Part shown: in pieces, positions 16,578-25,984 of the stretch
How positions within the stretch are numbered: position 1 is the stretch's first letter
Layout of the letters: every line of letters begins with the position of its first letter
Source: Pontibacillus yanchengensis
GTDB lineage: Bacteria > Bacillota > Bacilli > Bacillales > BH030062
Length of the DNA: 64,000 bases
Assembly: GCF_009856295.1 (NCBI RefSeq)
Contig: NZ_WMEU01000001.1
Location: 124,001 to 188,000, forward strand
Direction: 5' to 3'
Program-made: the position numbers and the translations under genes
The notes under the pieces: generated by a model
What the model was told of the DNA's origin: nothing
The model's input: the letters and a program-made list of their open reading frames with translations, nothing else
Database searches by the model: none

Positions 16578-18290
16578 ATGAGCACAAAAAACGGGCAGCA
16601 AGATAAAGCATTAGATGTAATGGAACGAATTAAAAGTGAAAGTAACTACCTAAGAGGTACGTTAGTAGAGGACTTTGCTAACCGTATTACAGCAAGTATT
16701 CCAGAAGAACAAACGAAATTACTAAAGTTTCATGGTAGCTACATGCAAGATGATCGAGACCTGCGAAACGAACGTAAACAACAAAAACTAGAACCTGCCT
16801 ATCAATTTATGATTCGTGTGCGTGCACCAGGTGGAGTAGCAACGCCTGAACAATGGTTAGCGATGGATAAACTTGCAAACACGTATGGGAATGAAACACT
16901 CAAGCTGACGACGCGACAAGCTTTTCAACTGCATGGTATTTTGAAGTGGAATATGAAGAAAACTATACAAGAGATAGATGCAGTACTGATGGATAGTATA
17001 GCTGCGTGTGGAGATGTGAATCGTAACGTTATGGCGAATGCCAACCCTTATCAATCTGATATACATGCTGAAGTCTATGAGTGGTCCAAAAAAGTTAGTG
17101 ATCATCTTACCCCTCAAACACGAGCTTACCATGAAATCTGGTTAGATGAAGAAAAAGTCATTGATAGTCGTGATTCAGTTGAGCAAGAACCAATCTATGG
17201 ATCTACTTATTTGCCACGTAAATTTAAAATTGGCGTAGCAGTGCCACCTTCTAATGATGTGGATGTATTTAGTCAAGATATTGGGTTTATTGCTATCATT
17301 GAAGAAGGGAAATTACAAGGGTTTAACATATCTGTAGGTGGCGGAATGGGGATGACACATGGAGATACAGATACGTATCCTCAATTAGGTCGCGTTATTG
17401 GTTTTTGCTCAGCTGACCAAGTTGTAGATGTGGCAGAGAAAATTGTGACGATTCAACGTGATTATGGAAACCGTCATGAACGAAAAAACGCTCGTTTCAA
17501 GTACACAGTGGATAAATACGGCGTTGATTGGATTATTAATGAGTTAAACAATCGACTAGGATGGGATATTGAAAAAGCTCGTGCCTACCATTTTGATCAT
17601 AATGGCGATCGCTATGGATGGGTACAAGGTGATGGAAAATGGCATCTAACGTTATTTATTCAGAATGGAAGAATTAAGGATACAGAGGATTATAAGCTTA
17701 TGACAGGTCTTCGGGAAATTGCGCAGGTTCACACGGGTGATTTCCGACTTACTGCCAATCAAAATGTGGTTGTATCCAATGTAACAGAGGATATGAAACC
17801 TGCAATCGATCAATTAGTAGAACAGTATGGCTTAACAGATGGGAAGGAAAATTCAGCTCTTCGTAGGAATTCTATGGCCTGTGTTGCATTTCCAACTTGC
17901 GGATTGGCAATGGCAGAGTCAGAACGATATCTTCCATCCCTTATAGATAAAATAGAAGTTATACTGGATGAAGCTGGATTAAAAGATGAAGAGATTGTCA
18001 TTCGTATGACAGGATGCCCCAATGGGTGTGCTCGACCTGCCTTAGGTGAAATTGGTTTTATCGGAAAAGGTCCTGGAAAGTACAATATGTACTTAGGAGC
18101 AGGATTTACTGGTAATCGCTTAAATAAACTATACCGTGAGAACATAGGGGAAGAAGAAATTCTAAGTACGTTAAAACCTATTTTGTTTGAATATGCCAAG
18201 GACAGACAAGAAAGCGAAAAGTTTGGTGATTACGTTATTCGTGCCGGATATGTAAAAGAAGTTACGTCAGGTACAAACTTTCATGAGTAA
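16578..18290 (+). CDS. cysI: Sulfite reductase hemoprotein beta subunit
   Basis: The 570-residue siroheme/[4Fe-4S] protein reduces sulfite to sulfide with electrons from CysJ in the cytosol. The two cysteine motifs binding the cluster and bridging siroheme are [12 protein letters not shown] (about residues 438-449) and [11 protein letters not shown] (about 476-486). Siroheme and sulfite-binding stretches include [11 protein letters not shown] near residue 113 and [14 protein letters not shown] near 153, plus the second repeat [12 protein letters not shown]. Length matches NADPH-type CysI. The ATG has AAAGGGG upstream. A bidirectional terminator follows directly after the stop. The pair is controlled by the upstream S-box. 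Confidence 0.97.
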   Translation: MSTKNGQQDKALDVMERIKSESNYLRGTLVEDFANRITASIPEEQTKLLKFHGSYMQDDRDLRNERKQQKLEPAYQFMIRVRAPGGVATPEQWLAMDKLANTYGNETLKLTTRQAFQLHGILKWNMKKTIQEIDAVLMDSIAACGDVNRNVMANANPYQSDIHAEVYEWSKKVSDHLTPQTRAYHEIWLDEEKVIDSRDSVEQEPIYGSTYLPRKFKIGVAVPPSNDVDVFSQDIGFIAIIEEGKLQGFNISVGGGMGMTHGDTDTYPQLGRVIGFCSADQVVDVAEKIVTIQRDYGNRHERKNARFKYTVDKYGVDWIINELNNRLGWDIEKARAYHFDHNGDRYGWVQGDGKWHLTLFIQNGRIKDTEDYKLMTGLREIAQVHTGDFRLTANQNVVVSNVTEDMKPAIDQLVEQYGLTDGKENSALRRNSMACVAFPTCGLAMAESERYLPSLIDKIEVILDEAGLKDEEIVIRMTGCPNGCARPALGEIGFIGKGPGKYNMYLGAGFTGNRLNKLYRENIGEEEILSTLKPILFEYAKDRQESEKFGDYVIRAGYVKEVTSGTNFHE

Positions 18291-18291
18291 T

Positions 18292-18328
18292 AAAAATGGC
18301 GCACTCTTAAAAGAGATGCGCCATTTTT
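18292..18328 (+). terminator. Bidirectional terminator between cysI and the glycosylation operon
   Basis: Stem AAAAATGGCGCA / TGCGCCATTTTT with inner CTCTT / AAGAG pairing gives T-runs in both directions. It can end both cysI (plus) and the convergent SMR-type gene (minus). Confidence 0.88.
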
Positions 18329-18364
18329 CTATATTAGCTGAAGGGAGCGATTACGGCTAAACTA

Positions 18365-18691
18365 TTACAAGACAAGTAGAACCGATCCACCTGAAATGAG
18401 AAGTACACCGATTATTTTTTTTGCTGTGATCGTTTCATGTAGAAATATAGCAGAAAGAAGCATCGTCCAGATATATGTCACAGAGGTGATAGGATATACC
18501 ACTGTATAGGGAAGCAGGGTTAAAAGGTAAATATTTAGAAGTGCTCCAGCTAAATAAAATGTACCTCCTGTTCCAACCTTCATTAGGAATGGGATATTCA
18601 AACCTAAGGGATAATCTCCAGCTTTCTTAAAGAAAAAGCCACCAAGAGAGCCAAACAACGTCATCAAAAGGACCAAAAAAAGGCTAATCAT
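18365..18691 (-). CDS. SMR/EamA-type small membrane protein, flippase-like subunit 2
   Basis: The 108-residue protein has four membrane helices and resembles the small multidrug-resistance/EamA half-transporters, for example ArnE/ArnF-type undecaprenyl-phosphate-sugar flippase subunits. Helix 1 contains GSLGGFFFKKAGDYP, and the last helix ends IGVLLISGGSVLLVL; PYTVVYPITSVTYIWTMLLSAIFLHE is the typical helix 3 with a Pro and terminal Glu (HE). The start ATG at 18691 has GGAGG 5 bases upstream and overlaps the stop of the preceding subunit gene, so the two are coupled and probably form a heterodimer. As last gene of an operon with a GT2 and a GT-C transferase, lipid-linked sugar flipping is more likely than drug efflux. 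Confidence 0.8.
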   Translation of the reverse strand: MISLFLVLLMTLFGSLGGFFFKKAGDYPLGLNIPFLMKVGTGGTFYLAGALLNIYLLTLLPYTVVYPITSVTYIWTMLLSAIFLHETITAKKIIGVLLISGGSVLLVL

Positions 18692-19031
18692 CACCACCTC
18701 CAATTAAAACGACTCCTAGAATGATTAGGACAATACCGGAAAAGTGAGTAAATTCAATTGTCTCCCCAACAAGAAATACACCTAGAAATAGAGCAAATAT
18801 ATAGCCAAGACTTAACAAGGGATGAAGAACAGATAAACTCCCAAAACGAAAGGAGACAATCATGAGTACAGCTCCTAGAAAATAGAAACCAAACCCACCA
18901 ATTAAACTTGGATTGATTCCGGCATCTGAAAGTTTCCAAAACATTTGGCCTAAAGAAGTAAAGAAGGCTGCAAATGTCATCAAGATTATACCAGTACTAT
19001 TCTTTTTGATTGATTGTGTAAATCTACTCAT
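18684..19031 (-). CDS. SMR/EamA-type small membrane protein, flippase-like subunit 1
   Basis: The 115-residue protein has four predicted membrane helices and is a sister of the following gene. Marks of the fold are SLGQMFWKLSDAG in helix 1, the GFGFYFLGAVLMIVSFRFG helix, and LSLGYIFALFLGVFLVGE ending in the conserved Gly-Glu, then a final SGIVLIILGVVLIGGG. It overlaps the DUF6020-like gene by 8 bases and the next subunit by 8, so translation is coupled. Two unequal SMR-like subunits encoded together suggest an ArnEF-like heterodimer. The likely job is to flip an undecaprenyl-phosphate sugar made by the GT2 enzyme, by analogy with known three-component systems. The sugar is unknown. Confidence 0.8.
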   Translation of the reverse strand: MSRFTQSIKKNSTGIILMTFAAFFTSLGQMFWKLSDAGINPSLIGGFGFYFLGAVLMIVSFRFGSLSVLHPLLSLGYIFALFLGVFLVGETIEFTHFSGIVLIILGVVLIGGGDD

Positions 19032-20763
19032 GAGCGTCCCTCATCTTGGTTTGACCAATCCACATCATTGCAATTAAGAAAAGGGCAACTGGAACATTGG
19101 AGAATAGATACCTGAAATCCTGAGCGGGTAAAGTAGCAGCAACAGAACCAATATTCAAAAGAACAGGTAAGGAAATAAGCCACATACTAGCTCGTTTATA
19201 AAACTTCATCCATGCGGTAAAGGTAAGGAATACAATCGCAAATAGATAACTAGCTGGTCTCCAAATCGTTGTAAGAAAGTTCTTTTCACTATCTTCCAAA
19301 TACTCTTTAACGTTCGATGTGATACTTGGAAAGAATATCTTATTTTCTAAGCCATACTCGTTATCTTTATAAATGTAGGTCAAAAAGTTAGAAGTGTATC
19401 CAGGTTTTTTAGGTTCGTGCATTTGCCACACAATAGAAGTCTCCTTGAGAAAGGCTTCCATGGCTAAGCCAGGATTTTGGATAACCATTCCTGACCACAC
19501 TTTTAGAAATGCACCTAAGTCATTTGCGATAAATGTATCATCGTATTCACCAGAAAATTTAATCGGATCTACCTTATAAGGATGATAGAACTTTTCCCAC
19601 ATAGGAAGCGGCATAACATTCGAAACATATGCCTCTTGATCTTCGGTCAGATCCCCGTTGATGACGATATTGGCCATTTGCTGTGTTGGTATTCCCAAAG
19701 CTTCTTTTGCTTCAGTAGGTCTTACATCTAAAGCTGAAAATATAGGTCCAGTAACCACGATGTATATGGCTAATACAGCTATAAAATTAGCACAGAGCGG
19801 CTTCCAGTGTTTTCGAAAAACGATTAGAAGTAAAATCCCCATTACTAGAAAGACAGGAAATCCATTGTGGCGAAAAAAAGCTACGCCTAGAGACGTAATA
19901 AACAACAGAAGCAGATTACTTTTTTGCGTTAACCATGTCCCTCTAGAAAAGACAATGTTAAACGTTAGCACGCAGAAAAGAAACAGTACAATACTATAGA
20001 GAACGTCTTTCCAAAGAGAAACGGAATAAATCCCAAGTACTGGCCAAGCAGCAACTAGGACTGTGAATAAGCTAAGCCAAACAAATGATACACCTTGTTT
20101 TTCAATGGACTTCATTCCATACGCCCAAACCAAAGCCATCATAAATACTTGAAATAAAGCGAGAACACCCGGCGAATCCCATATTTGAACAAGGACGGTT
20201 AAAAGCCAAGTGTGTACGAGAGGGTGCCAGTTACTCCAGTCATATGAATGAGCTTGTCCCCATTGAGAGAGAGAATCTGGTGTCATGGTAGCTGGGAAAA
20301 AGGCTATAAAATAAACCAACCAAGCCAAAAATGGGATAACAAAATAAACAAGAAAGCTAAATTTACTAGAGCTGCCACTTATATCTAATTGAATCAGTTG
20401 GGCAATCCCGATAAATAACAAACAAACATACACCAAATAGGTAACCAAATACACACTCATTAACATGAAGTATGTTTCAATGTGAGATTGGTCTGGGGCA
20501 CTACTGGCCATTAAAAGTACAGGGAAGATAAGTCCAAATGGGAGTATCCATTTTAGATAAGACCTTGAAAAAAGTATGGAATTATTCCATGAGAATGATG
20601 TAATTGCGCGATAAGCGAGTAGCATAAATAAACAAAATAATATAGCACCAATAAACATGGTGAATGGATAAAAGGGCTCATAGAAAGAAATGATACCTGC
20701 AGTAGCAATAAAACTGACTACTGCAGATACCATTAGACGTATAAATGGGGAAAGGTTAGTCAT
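19024..20763 (-). CDS. Large multi-span membrane glycosyltransferase-like protein (GT-C type, DUF6020-like)
   Basis: The 579-residue integral membrane protein has about 12 helices and a GT-C-like layout. The early extracytoplasmic loop has an acidic region PATMTPDSLSQWGQAHSYDW with a following NWHPLVHTW (about residues 155-185), resembling the catalytic-loop position of GT-C transferases. SVSLWKDVLYSIVLF and FFRHNGFPVFLVMG are conserved-looking helices of this group. A soluble loop of about 100 residues (roughly 370-470) precedes the last three helices. It resembles the DUF6020 family, whose function is not settled. It overlaps the GT2 gene by 8 bases and the SMR gene by 8. In this operon it is the best candidate for the outer-face transferase that moves a sugar from the lipid carrier to a wall polymer or protein. 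Confidence 0.75.
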   Translation of the reverse strand: MTNLSPFIRLMVSAVVSFIATAGIISFYEPFYPFTMFIGAILFCLFMLLAYRAITSFSWNNSILFSRSYLKWILPFGLIFPVLLMASSAPDQSHIETYFMLMSVYLVTYLVYVCLLFIGIAQLIQLDISGSSSKFSFLVYFVIPFLAWLVYFIAFFPATMTPDSLSQWGQAHSYDWSNWHPLVHTWLLTVLVQIWDSPGVLALFQVFMMALVWAYGMKSIEKQGVSFVWLSLFTVLVAAWPVLGIYSVSLWKDVLYSIVLFLFCVLTFNIVFSRGTWLTQKSNLLLLFITSLGVAFFRHNGFPVFLVMGILLLIVFRKHWKPLCANFIAVLAIYIVVTGPIFSALDVRPTEAKEALGIPTQQMANIVINGDLTEDQEAYVSNVMPLPMWEKFYHPYKVDPIKFSGEYDDTFIANDLGAFLKVWSGMVIQNPGLAMEAFLKETSIVWQMHEPKKPGYTSNFLTYIYKDNEYGLENKIFFPSITSNVKEYLEDSEKNFLTTIWRPASYLFAIVFLTFTAWMKFYKRASMWLISLPVLLNIGSVAATLPAQDFRYLFSNVPVALFLIAMMWIGQTKMRDAHE

Positions 20764-21700
20764 TTTGATTCCCCCTAATTCGGTTATACAAATGATTTAA
20801 TTCAAGTTCATACTGCTTTCGATTCGTAGCGCTCATGACATCTAAAATGAGTCCACATGCAAAGGAGAGAACGCCAAGTATCATAAAGCCAGTAGCTAGT
20901 ATAGCGGAAGGAACCTTGGATACATATCCAGTGCTTACAAATTCTGAAATCACAGGAACTCCTACGATAAGACCTAACAAAATAAGTACTAGCGTCCATA
21001 GAGAAAAGAAAACGAACGGTTTATACTCCTTAAACAATGTAAATATCATTCGTAATACCTTCATTCCATCTGAGAAGGTATTCAGTTTTGATTCACTACC
21101 TTCAGGACGATCGCGATAATCCACAGGAACTTCTTTTAGTAGAAATTTTTTATCCAAGGAATGAATGCTCATTTCCGTTTCAATCGCAAAGCCAGAACTC
21201 ATAACAGGCATTGATTTTACAAATAACTGGTCGAAAGCACGATAACCAGTCATGATATCGGTTATGTCGCTTTTGTATAAACGATTAATTAAACCTTTTA
21301 CTAAACGATTCCCAAACCCATGGAATTGTCGTTTGTTTTCATCATAATACGTACCATTACTCAGGCGATCACCAATCGTCATATTCGCTTTTTTCTCTCG
21401 AATAGGTTGTATAAGGTCATGCACATACTCAGGAGGATACGTATCATCTCCGTCAGCCATCACATATATGTCCGCATCTATTTCACGAAACATGGAGCGG
21501 ACTACATTTCCCTTCCCTTGTCGCCATTCCATTCGAACAATTGCTCCATGTTCTCTAGCGACTTCGGAAGTACGGTCTGAGGAATTGTTGTCATAAACAT
21601 AAATCGTTGAATCGGGAAGTTCTGTTTTGAAGTCATCAATTACTTTCCCAATTGTCTGTTCCTCGTTATAGCAAGGAAGCAAAATGGCAATTCTCTCCAT
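20756..21700 (-). CDS. Polyprenyl-phosphate glycosyltransferase, GT2 family with C-terminal membrane helices
   Basis: The 314-residue protein is a GT2 enzyme of the dolichol/undecaprenyl-phosphate sugar synthase kind (GtrB, DPM1, ArnC). The GT-A domain starts ILLPCYNEEQTIGKVI (residues 6-21), with YDNNSSDRT, the GKGNVVRSMF segment, the nucleotide-sugar DxD motif in MADGDDTYPP (about residues 81-90) and DIMTGYRAFD. Two C-terminal membrane helices (about 230-250 and 265-290) anchor it. Such enzymes charge undecaprenyl phosphate with a sugar at the inner membrane face. It is the first gene of the operon with the GT-C and paired SMR genes, together forming a complete three-component glycosylation set. 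Donor sugar unknown. Confidence 0.9.
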   Translation of the reverse strand: MERIAILLPCYNEEQTIGKVIDDFKTELPDSTIYVYDNNSSDRTSEVAREHGAIVRMEWRQGKGNVVRSMFREIDADIYVMADGDDTYPPEYVHDLIQPIREKKANMTIGDRLSNGTYYDENKRQFHGFGNRLVKGLINRLYKSDITDIMTGYRAFDQLFVKSMPVMSSGFAIETEMSIHSLDKKFLLKEVPVDYRDRPEGSESKLNTFSDGMKVLRMIFTLFKEYKPFVFFSLWTLVLILLGLIVGVPVISEFVSTGYVSKVPSAILATGFMILGVLSFACGLILDVMSATNRKQYELELNHLYNRIRGNQND

Positions 21701-22004
21701 ATCGGCACCTCTTGTTCATCAGTTGTTTCATACAAATGTTAGAATATCAGATTTAAGGGTTTCTTTCTAGAAGTTCCTTTTGTTGCTTTCTAGATATTCT
21801 GGATTCCTAATACCTCTTAAATAAGTTATACCCTTTTAACTACTACTCATTCGTATTTTTCATACAATGGAAGATGTTCGTTTCACACAAGGTTTTTAGC
21901 GTTTACTTATTTATTTTTACACGGAGGGGAAATAGATGTTCATTTCACAGGAACAAAATCAACTAATCTATATAAAAATTCTTGAAATTTCGCGGTAAAG
22001 CTGA

Positions 22005-22283
22005 AAGTTTTTAAGATTATTTGAGCATGCTGAAATTGGTGAATTTGTTGATAGAACCTCTAAAGGGGAAGTGGGATATAATACGCAAATACAGTTACCG
22101 AACTATATCAATGTTTATTTCACTGGAACTCATGTAGGAACAGAAGAAGGGGAGAAGCTACTTCATATGAATGGTATTGAACCTGATTATACAGTTGGAC
22201 CTTCTATTGAAACAATTAAGGAAGGAGAGGATGAAGTTATTAATAAGGCCCTTGAAGTACTTGAAGATAAACAAAAGCAATAA
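22005..22283 (+). pseudogene. C-terminal remnant of an S41 (carboxy-terminal processing) peptidase-like gene
   Basis: The open frame from 22005 gives a fragment that looks like the end of an S41-type peptidase: HAEIGEFVDRTSKGEVGYN, then IQLPNYINVYFTGTH and GIEPDYTVGPSIETIKEGED, resembling the usual G-I-x-P-D-x-x-V followed by a G-x-D-x-x-x-x-x-A ending. A stop codon in frame (22002-22004) cuts it off upstream, and no catalytic Ser-Lys region remains. A ribosome binding site and a 20-codon ORF at 21936-21998 lie just upstream, perhaps the old start. The family call is by eye and moderate. Confidence 0.5.
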
Positions 22284-22529
22284 CTCAACAGTTTGTTACA
22301 TTCTCTCTTAGTAAGGCTTTATCCTTTCTTTCACAGGACTTCATCTTCTCCTTTCGTGTAAAAATCATATATAGATGACATGAATAGGTTGCACTGCTTT
22401 CCCCCTTTAGATATGATTAAAAAGTAGTTGTTATAAAAGAGATAACTACATCATACGTGTGTTATTGATTATTTAGTCGCTACGAACAAGTTATTCCAAT
22501 ACTTTCTTTCCTAAGAAAATAATATACTA

Positions 22530-23783
22530 ATGGATAAAGGGTGTATCGAAATGAATTTAGAAAGTAATCATTTACAATCAAAGAAAAAGATTATTGTCTT
22601 AGGAGGAGATGGATTCTGTGGTTGGCCTACAAGTCTACATCTTTCTAACTTGGGTCATGAAGTCATTATCATCGATAATCTCTCCAGACGTAATATTGAC
22701 AATGAACTAGAAGCAGAATCATTAACTCCTATTCAGCCAATGGGTACTAGGCTGAAAGTATGGGAAGATGTTTCTGGTCAGAAAATGGGGTTTTATAATA
22801 TTGATATAGCAGAAGAGTACGATCATCTTCTTGAAATATTACATAGTGAGCAACCAGATGTCATTGTACATTTTGCTGAGCAACGTTCAGCCCCTTACTC
22901 GATGAAATCACCTAAACATAAGCGTTATACTGTAAATAACAATATTAATGGAACTCATAATGTATTATGTGCTATTGAAGATTCAGGGCTAGATATTCAT
23001 CTCGTACACTTAGGAACAATGGGGGTTTATGGATATGGAACAGCTGGTATGGAGATTCCTGAAGGATATTTAGATATTGAAGTGACAACTGATTCAGGAG
23101 AAAGAGTCCAACAGCAAATTCTTTATCCGACAAATCCTGGTTCCATTTATCACATGACAAAGACACAAGATCAATTGTTATTCCATTACTACAATAAAAA
23201 TGACAATTTACGAATTACTGATCTTCACCAAGGAATTGTGTGGGGTACAAATACAATCGAAACAAAGATGGACGAACGTCTAATCAATCGTTTTGATTAT
23301 GATGGAGACTATGGTACTGTATTAAATCGTTTCTTAATGCAGGCTGCTGTTGGGTATCCTATTACCGTTCATGGCACTGGTGGACAAACAAGAGCATTCA
23401 TCCATATTCAAGATACAGTACGCTGTATTGAACTGGCTATTGAGAATCCACCAGCTCGTGAAGATAGAGTCATGATTTTTAACCAAATGACAGAAACGCA
23501 TCGTATAAACGACCTAGCAAAATTAGTGAGTGAACTTACAGGTGGGGAAATCGCATATGTATCCAACCCTCGTAAAGAAGCAGCAGAAAACGATCTTCAT
23601 GTAAAAAATGATTTATTCCTTTCAAAAGGATTGAATCCTACAACTTTAGATAACGGACTATTACAGGAAGTAACAGAAATAGCTCAAAAGTACTCCCATC
23701 GTGCAGACTATTCTAAAATACCTGCGAAGAGCACATGGACAAAAGAACAACAACCAGGCATTCCAGATGCGGAGAAAGAATAG
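22530..23783 (+). CDS. sqdB: UDP-sulfoquinovose synthase (SQD1/SqdB-like)
   Basis: The 417-residue protein is an extended short-chain dehydrogenase of the SQD1 type, which makes UDP-sulfoquinovose from UDP-glucose and sulfite. Features match SQD1 closely: GGDGFCGWPTSLHLS (nucleotide loop, about residues 26-40), VIIIDNLSRR, HFAEQRSAPYSM, LVHLGTMGVYG with the catalytic Thr, YHMTKTQDQ giving YxxxK, LHQGIVWG, RFDYDGDYGTVLNRF and GGQTRAFIHIQDTVRCIELA. The ATG at 22551 is an alternative to the upstream in-frame start used here; MNLESNHLQ would then be the N-terminus, and no strong ribosome binding site favours either. A terminator follows. Sulfite supply and an SQD2-like transferase elsewhere in the window support a sulfoquinovosyl product. 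An uncharacterised related epimerase is the alternative. Confidence 0.88.
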   Translation: MDKGCIEMNLESNHLQSKKKIIVLGGDGFCGWPTSLHLSNLGHEVIIIDNLSRRNIDNELEAESLTPIQPMGTRLKVWEDVSGQKMGFYNIDIAEEYDHLLEILHSEQPDVIVHFAEQRSAPYSMKSPKHKRYTVNNNINGTHNVLCAIEDSGLDIHLVHLGTMGVYGYGTAGMEIPEGYLDIEVTTDSGERVQQQILYPTNPGSIYHMTKTQDQLLFHYYNKNDNLRITDLHQGIVWGTNTIETKMDERLINRFDYDGDYGTVLNRFLMQAAVGYPITVHGTGGQTRAFIHIQDTVRCIELAIENPPAREDRVMIFNQMTETHRINDLAKLVSELTGGEIAYVSNPRKEAAENDLHVKNDLFLSKGLNPTTLDNGLLQEVTEIAQKYSHRADYSKIPAKSTWTKEQQPGIPDAEKE

Positions 23784-23792
23784 TACACAGTC

Positions 23793-23824
23793 AACCAGGG
23801 TCCTAAAGGATCCTGGTTTATTTG
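23793..23824 (+). terminator. Terminator after the UDP-sulfoquinovose synthase gene
   Basis: AACCAGG / CCTGGTT arms with an inner TCC / GGA pairing end in TTTATTTG, starting 10 bases after the stop. Confidence 0.65.
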
Positions 23825-23928
23825 TATGTAATTAATTTAAAAAGGGCTGTTAAAGGTAATTGTTGATACTTAATTGAAACAAACGTACGTTCTAAATCAG
23901 AGTAAGTGTAAGAAAGATTATCAGAGAT

Positions 23929-24177
23929 TTGAATTCTCACGAAGAATTAAAAATTTTTTCCCTTTATCCAGAAGAAAAGCAAATTACCATTCGCTATAAT
24001 AAACTCAATGAACAAGAAGTACAAATCACTACCATTACTAATTCTACCTTTATCTTTAATTTAGTTAGCGATGTTGAAAAGATCATTTTTAGATTTGGTG
24101 AAAGAAGATATGATATAAAAAATAAGGAAGAATTGGATAATTGGTATAAAAGAATTAAGATCTTTGATTCAAAGTAA
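23929..24177 (+). CDS. Small hypothetical protein or gene fragment (DUF4825-like end)
   Basis: The 82-codon frame opens with a TTG and has no visible ribosome binding site. The product ends NSTFIFNLVSDVEKIIFRFGERRYDIKN...WY, which resembles the last strands and helix of DUF4825-type domains in Bacillus envelope proteins. The frame stays open back to a TAA at 23893, giving IIRDLNSHEELKIF upstream, so this may be the 3' remnant of a longer lost gene. A hairpin (24233-24261) follows. Its status as a living gene is doubtful. Confidence 0.4.
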   Translation: MNSHEELKIFSLYPEEKQITIRYNKLNEQEVQITTITNSTFIFNLVSDVEKIIFRFGERRYDIKNKEELDNWYKRIKIFDSK

Positions 24178-24232
24178 CATGGATAATCCACAAAAATTCG
24201 ACCGTTTATTTGAAAATCAGACTTTATGTATT

Positions 24233-24263
24233 AAGGGAATACCAATATTCGGTGTTCCCTTTA
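24233..24263 (+). terminator. Terminator-like hairpin after the DUF4825-like fragment
   Basis: Arms AAGGGAATACC / GGTGTTCCCTT are followed by TATAAT rather than a clean T-run, so the call is moderate. Confidence 0.45.
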
Positions 24264-24303
24264 TAATGTTAATAATCAACAATAAACGTTACTCAGCCTA
24301 AAT

Positions 24304-24339
24304 AAAAAAGAGGGTAAACCAGTATGGTTTACCCTCTTT
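24304..24339 (-). terminator. Terminator of opuD
   Basis: A perfect 14-base stem, AAAGAGGGTAAACC / GGTTTACCCTCTTT, has an A-run on the left and thus a T-run when read on the minus strand, just after the opuD stop. Confidence 0.92.
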
Positions 24340-24349
24340 CTATACTTAA

Positions 24350-25903
24350 TTATTTAGCTGGATTCGTAGCTTCTGTTTTTGTTCTAACTTTTTTAGTTTT
24401 AGTTTCTTCTATTTCTTCTTTTGATTCACCAGGAATTGGTTCCGTTTTAAATGACTTGAGTAAACTTGCTATCATTAGCAACAGTATGATGGTCAATGGC
24501 AATCCACTAATGATAGCTGCAGCTTGTAAACCATCTAATCCTCCAGCTCCCATTAAAATAGCAGCAATAGCTGTAAGGATCACACCCCAACTAAACTTAA
24601 CAAAGAATGGTGGGTTTAAGCTTCCGTTTGATGTTTGCATTCCTAAAACGAATGTTGCAGAGTCACCTGAAGTTACGAAGAATGTCATAATCAGGATAAT
24701 CGCAATTACAGAAAGTAATCCGCTAAGTGGTAATTGATCAAATACGTAGAATAGCGAAGTTTCTAGGCTTTGACCAGCAACATCTAATCCTTGAACAAAA
24801 TCAAAGAATATTCCTGCTCCGCCAAATACGCCAAACCATAGTGTACACACAAGTGATGGTGCAATCACAACTGCGACAAGAAATTCTCTTACGCTACGTC
24901 CTTTAGAAACACGTGCGATAAATGTACTAACAAATGGTGTCCAAGAAATCCACCATGCCCAGTAAAATATAGTCCAACCCTTAACCCAGGAGTTATTCTC
25001 TTCTTGGAACGGTGCAAAGCGAAGTCCCATACTAGTAAAATCTTTAATATATGAACCTAGAGTAGTAGAGAAGGTTTCTAATACGAATTGAGTTGGTCCT
25101 AGTAATAAGAATGCAAAGAATAGTGTCACTGCAAGAATTAGGTTCGTGTTACTAAGATACTTGATACCTTTTGATAACCCGGTAGCAGCAGAGTAAATGA
25201 ATAATACTGCAGTAACTCCCATAATGATTAGTTGAACTGGGAATGTATTTGGAACACCCCACAAGTAGTTAAGTCCGCCATTTATTTGCTTGGCACCTAC
25301 ACCGAGAGAGATTGCAACGCCGAAAAGTGTAGCAAATACGGCAATAATATCAACAACATAACCTGCTTTCCCTTTCATTCGATCTCCGAATAAAGGAATT
25401 AAGGTCGCGCTCATTAATCCTGGCATGTCTTTCTTAAATTTAAAGTAAGCTAGTGCTAATGCAACAATTGCATATATAGCCCAAGCATGTATCCCCCAGT
25501 GAAGATAACTATATTTCAAGCCTTGTTTAGCAGATTCAATTGTTTGTGCCTCGCCAACAGGTGGGTTCGCATAGTGCGTTACCGGTTCGGATAATCCGTA
25601 GAATAATAGACCAATACCCATACCTGCACTGAATAACATGGCGAACCAAGTTAGTGTATTATATTCTGGTTTATCATCTTGTTTACCAAGCTTAATCTTT
25701 CCGAATTTACTAAATGCAATATAAATAGAAATGATAAGCATAAAGGTGACAGATAATTGATAAAACCACCCAAACTTATCTAAAATACCATTTCGAATTG
25801 TCATCATTACGTTTAATAAATGATCAGGGAAAATGGCACCCCAGGCAACGAATACAATTCCAATTGTTAAGGCATTCCAAAACATTGGTGTAAACTTATT
25901 CAC
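24350..25903 (-). CDS. opuD: BCCT family glycine betaine transporter
   Basis: The 517-residue protein has 12 membrane helices and is a Na+-coupled betaine/choline/carnitine carrier of the OpuD/BetP type, importing compatible solutes under osmotic stress. The glycine-rich stretch GMGIGLLFYGLSEPVTHY (TM3, about residues 94-111) and the substrate-site tryptophans in FYWAWWISWTPFVSTFIARVS (TM8) are the family signatures. A 30-residue charged cytosolic tail (ESKEEIEETKTKK) may sense ionic strength, as in BetP. The ATG has AGGAGG close upstream. A perfect inverted repeat sits in the leader and may be an operator. It ends in a strong terminator. Confidence 0.93.
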   Translation of the reverse strand: MNKFTPMFWNALTIGIVFVAWGAIFPDHLLNVMMTIRNGILDKFGWFYQLSVTFMLIISIYIAFSKFGKIKLGKQDDKPEYNTLTWFAMLFSAGMGIGLLFYGLSEPVTHYANPPVGEAQTIESAKQGLKYSYLHWGIHAWAIYAIVALALAYFKFKKDMPGLMSATLIPLFGDRMKGKAGYVVDIIAVFATLFGVAISLGVGAKQINGGLNYLWGVPNTFPVQLIIMGVTAVLFIYSAATGLSKGIKYLSNTNLILAVTLFFAFLLLGPTQFVLETFSTTLGSYIKDFTSMGLRFAPFQEENNSWVKGWTIFYWAWWISWTPFVSTFIARVSKGRSVREFLVAVVIAPSLVCTLWFGVFGGAGIFFDFVQGLDVAGQSLETSLFYVFDQLPLSGLLSVIAIILIMTFFVTSGDSATFVLGMQTSNGSLNPPFFVKFSWGVILTAIAAILMGAGGLDGLQAAAIISGLPLTIILLLMIASLLKSFKTEPIPGESKEEIEETKTKKVRTKTEATNPAK

Positions 25904-25942
25904 ATTTTTCCTCCTATGTTGTTTTATTTAATAATATTTTTT

Positions 25943-25984
25943 GTACAGTTATACATTTATGAACTGTACTGGTTTGATATTATA
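25943..25984 (-). promoter_or_regulatory. opuD promoter element with inverted-repeat operator candidate
   Basis: On the minus strand a TATAAT (complement of 25979-25984) is followed about 9 bases later by the inverted repeat GTACAGTT-N11-AACTGTAC (25943-25969), which would cover the transcription start and early leader. No good -35 is visible. The position suits a repressor such as a GbsR/OpcR-type MarR protein, but that link is inference. Confidence 0.45.

Noticed and set aside
24181..24350. Possible small RNA between two hairpins
   Set aside because: The hairpins are better explained as convergent terminators of the plus-strand fragment and opuD.
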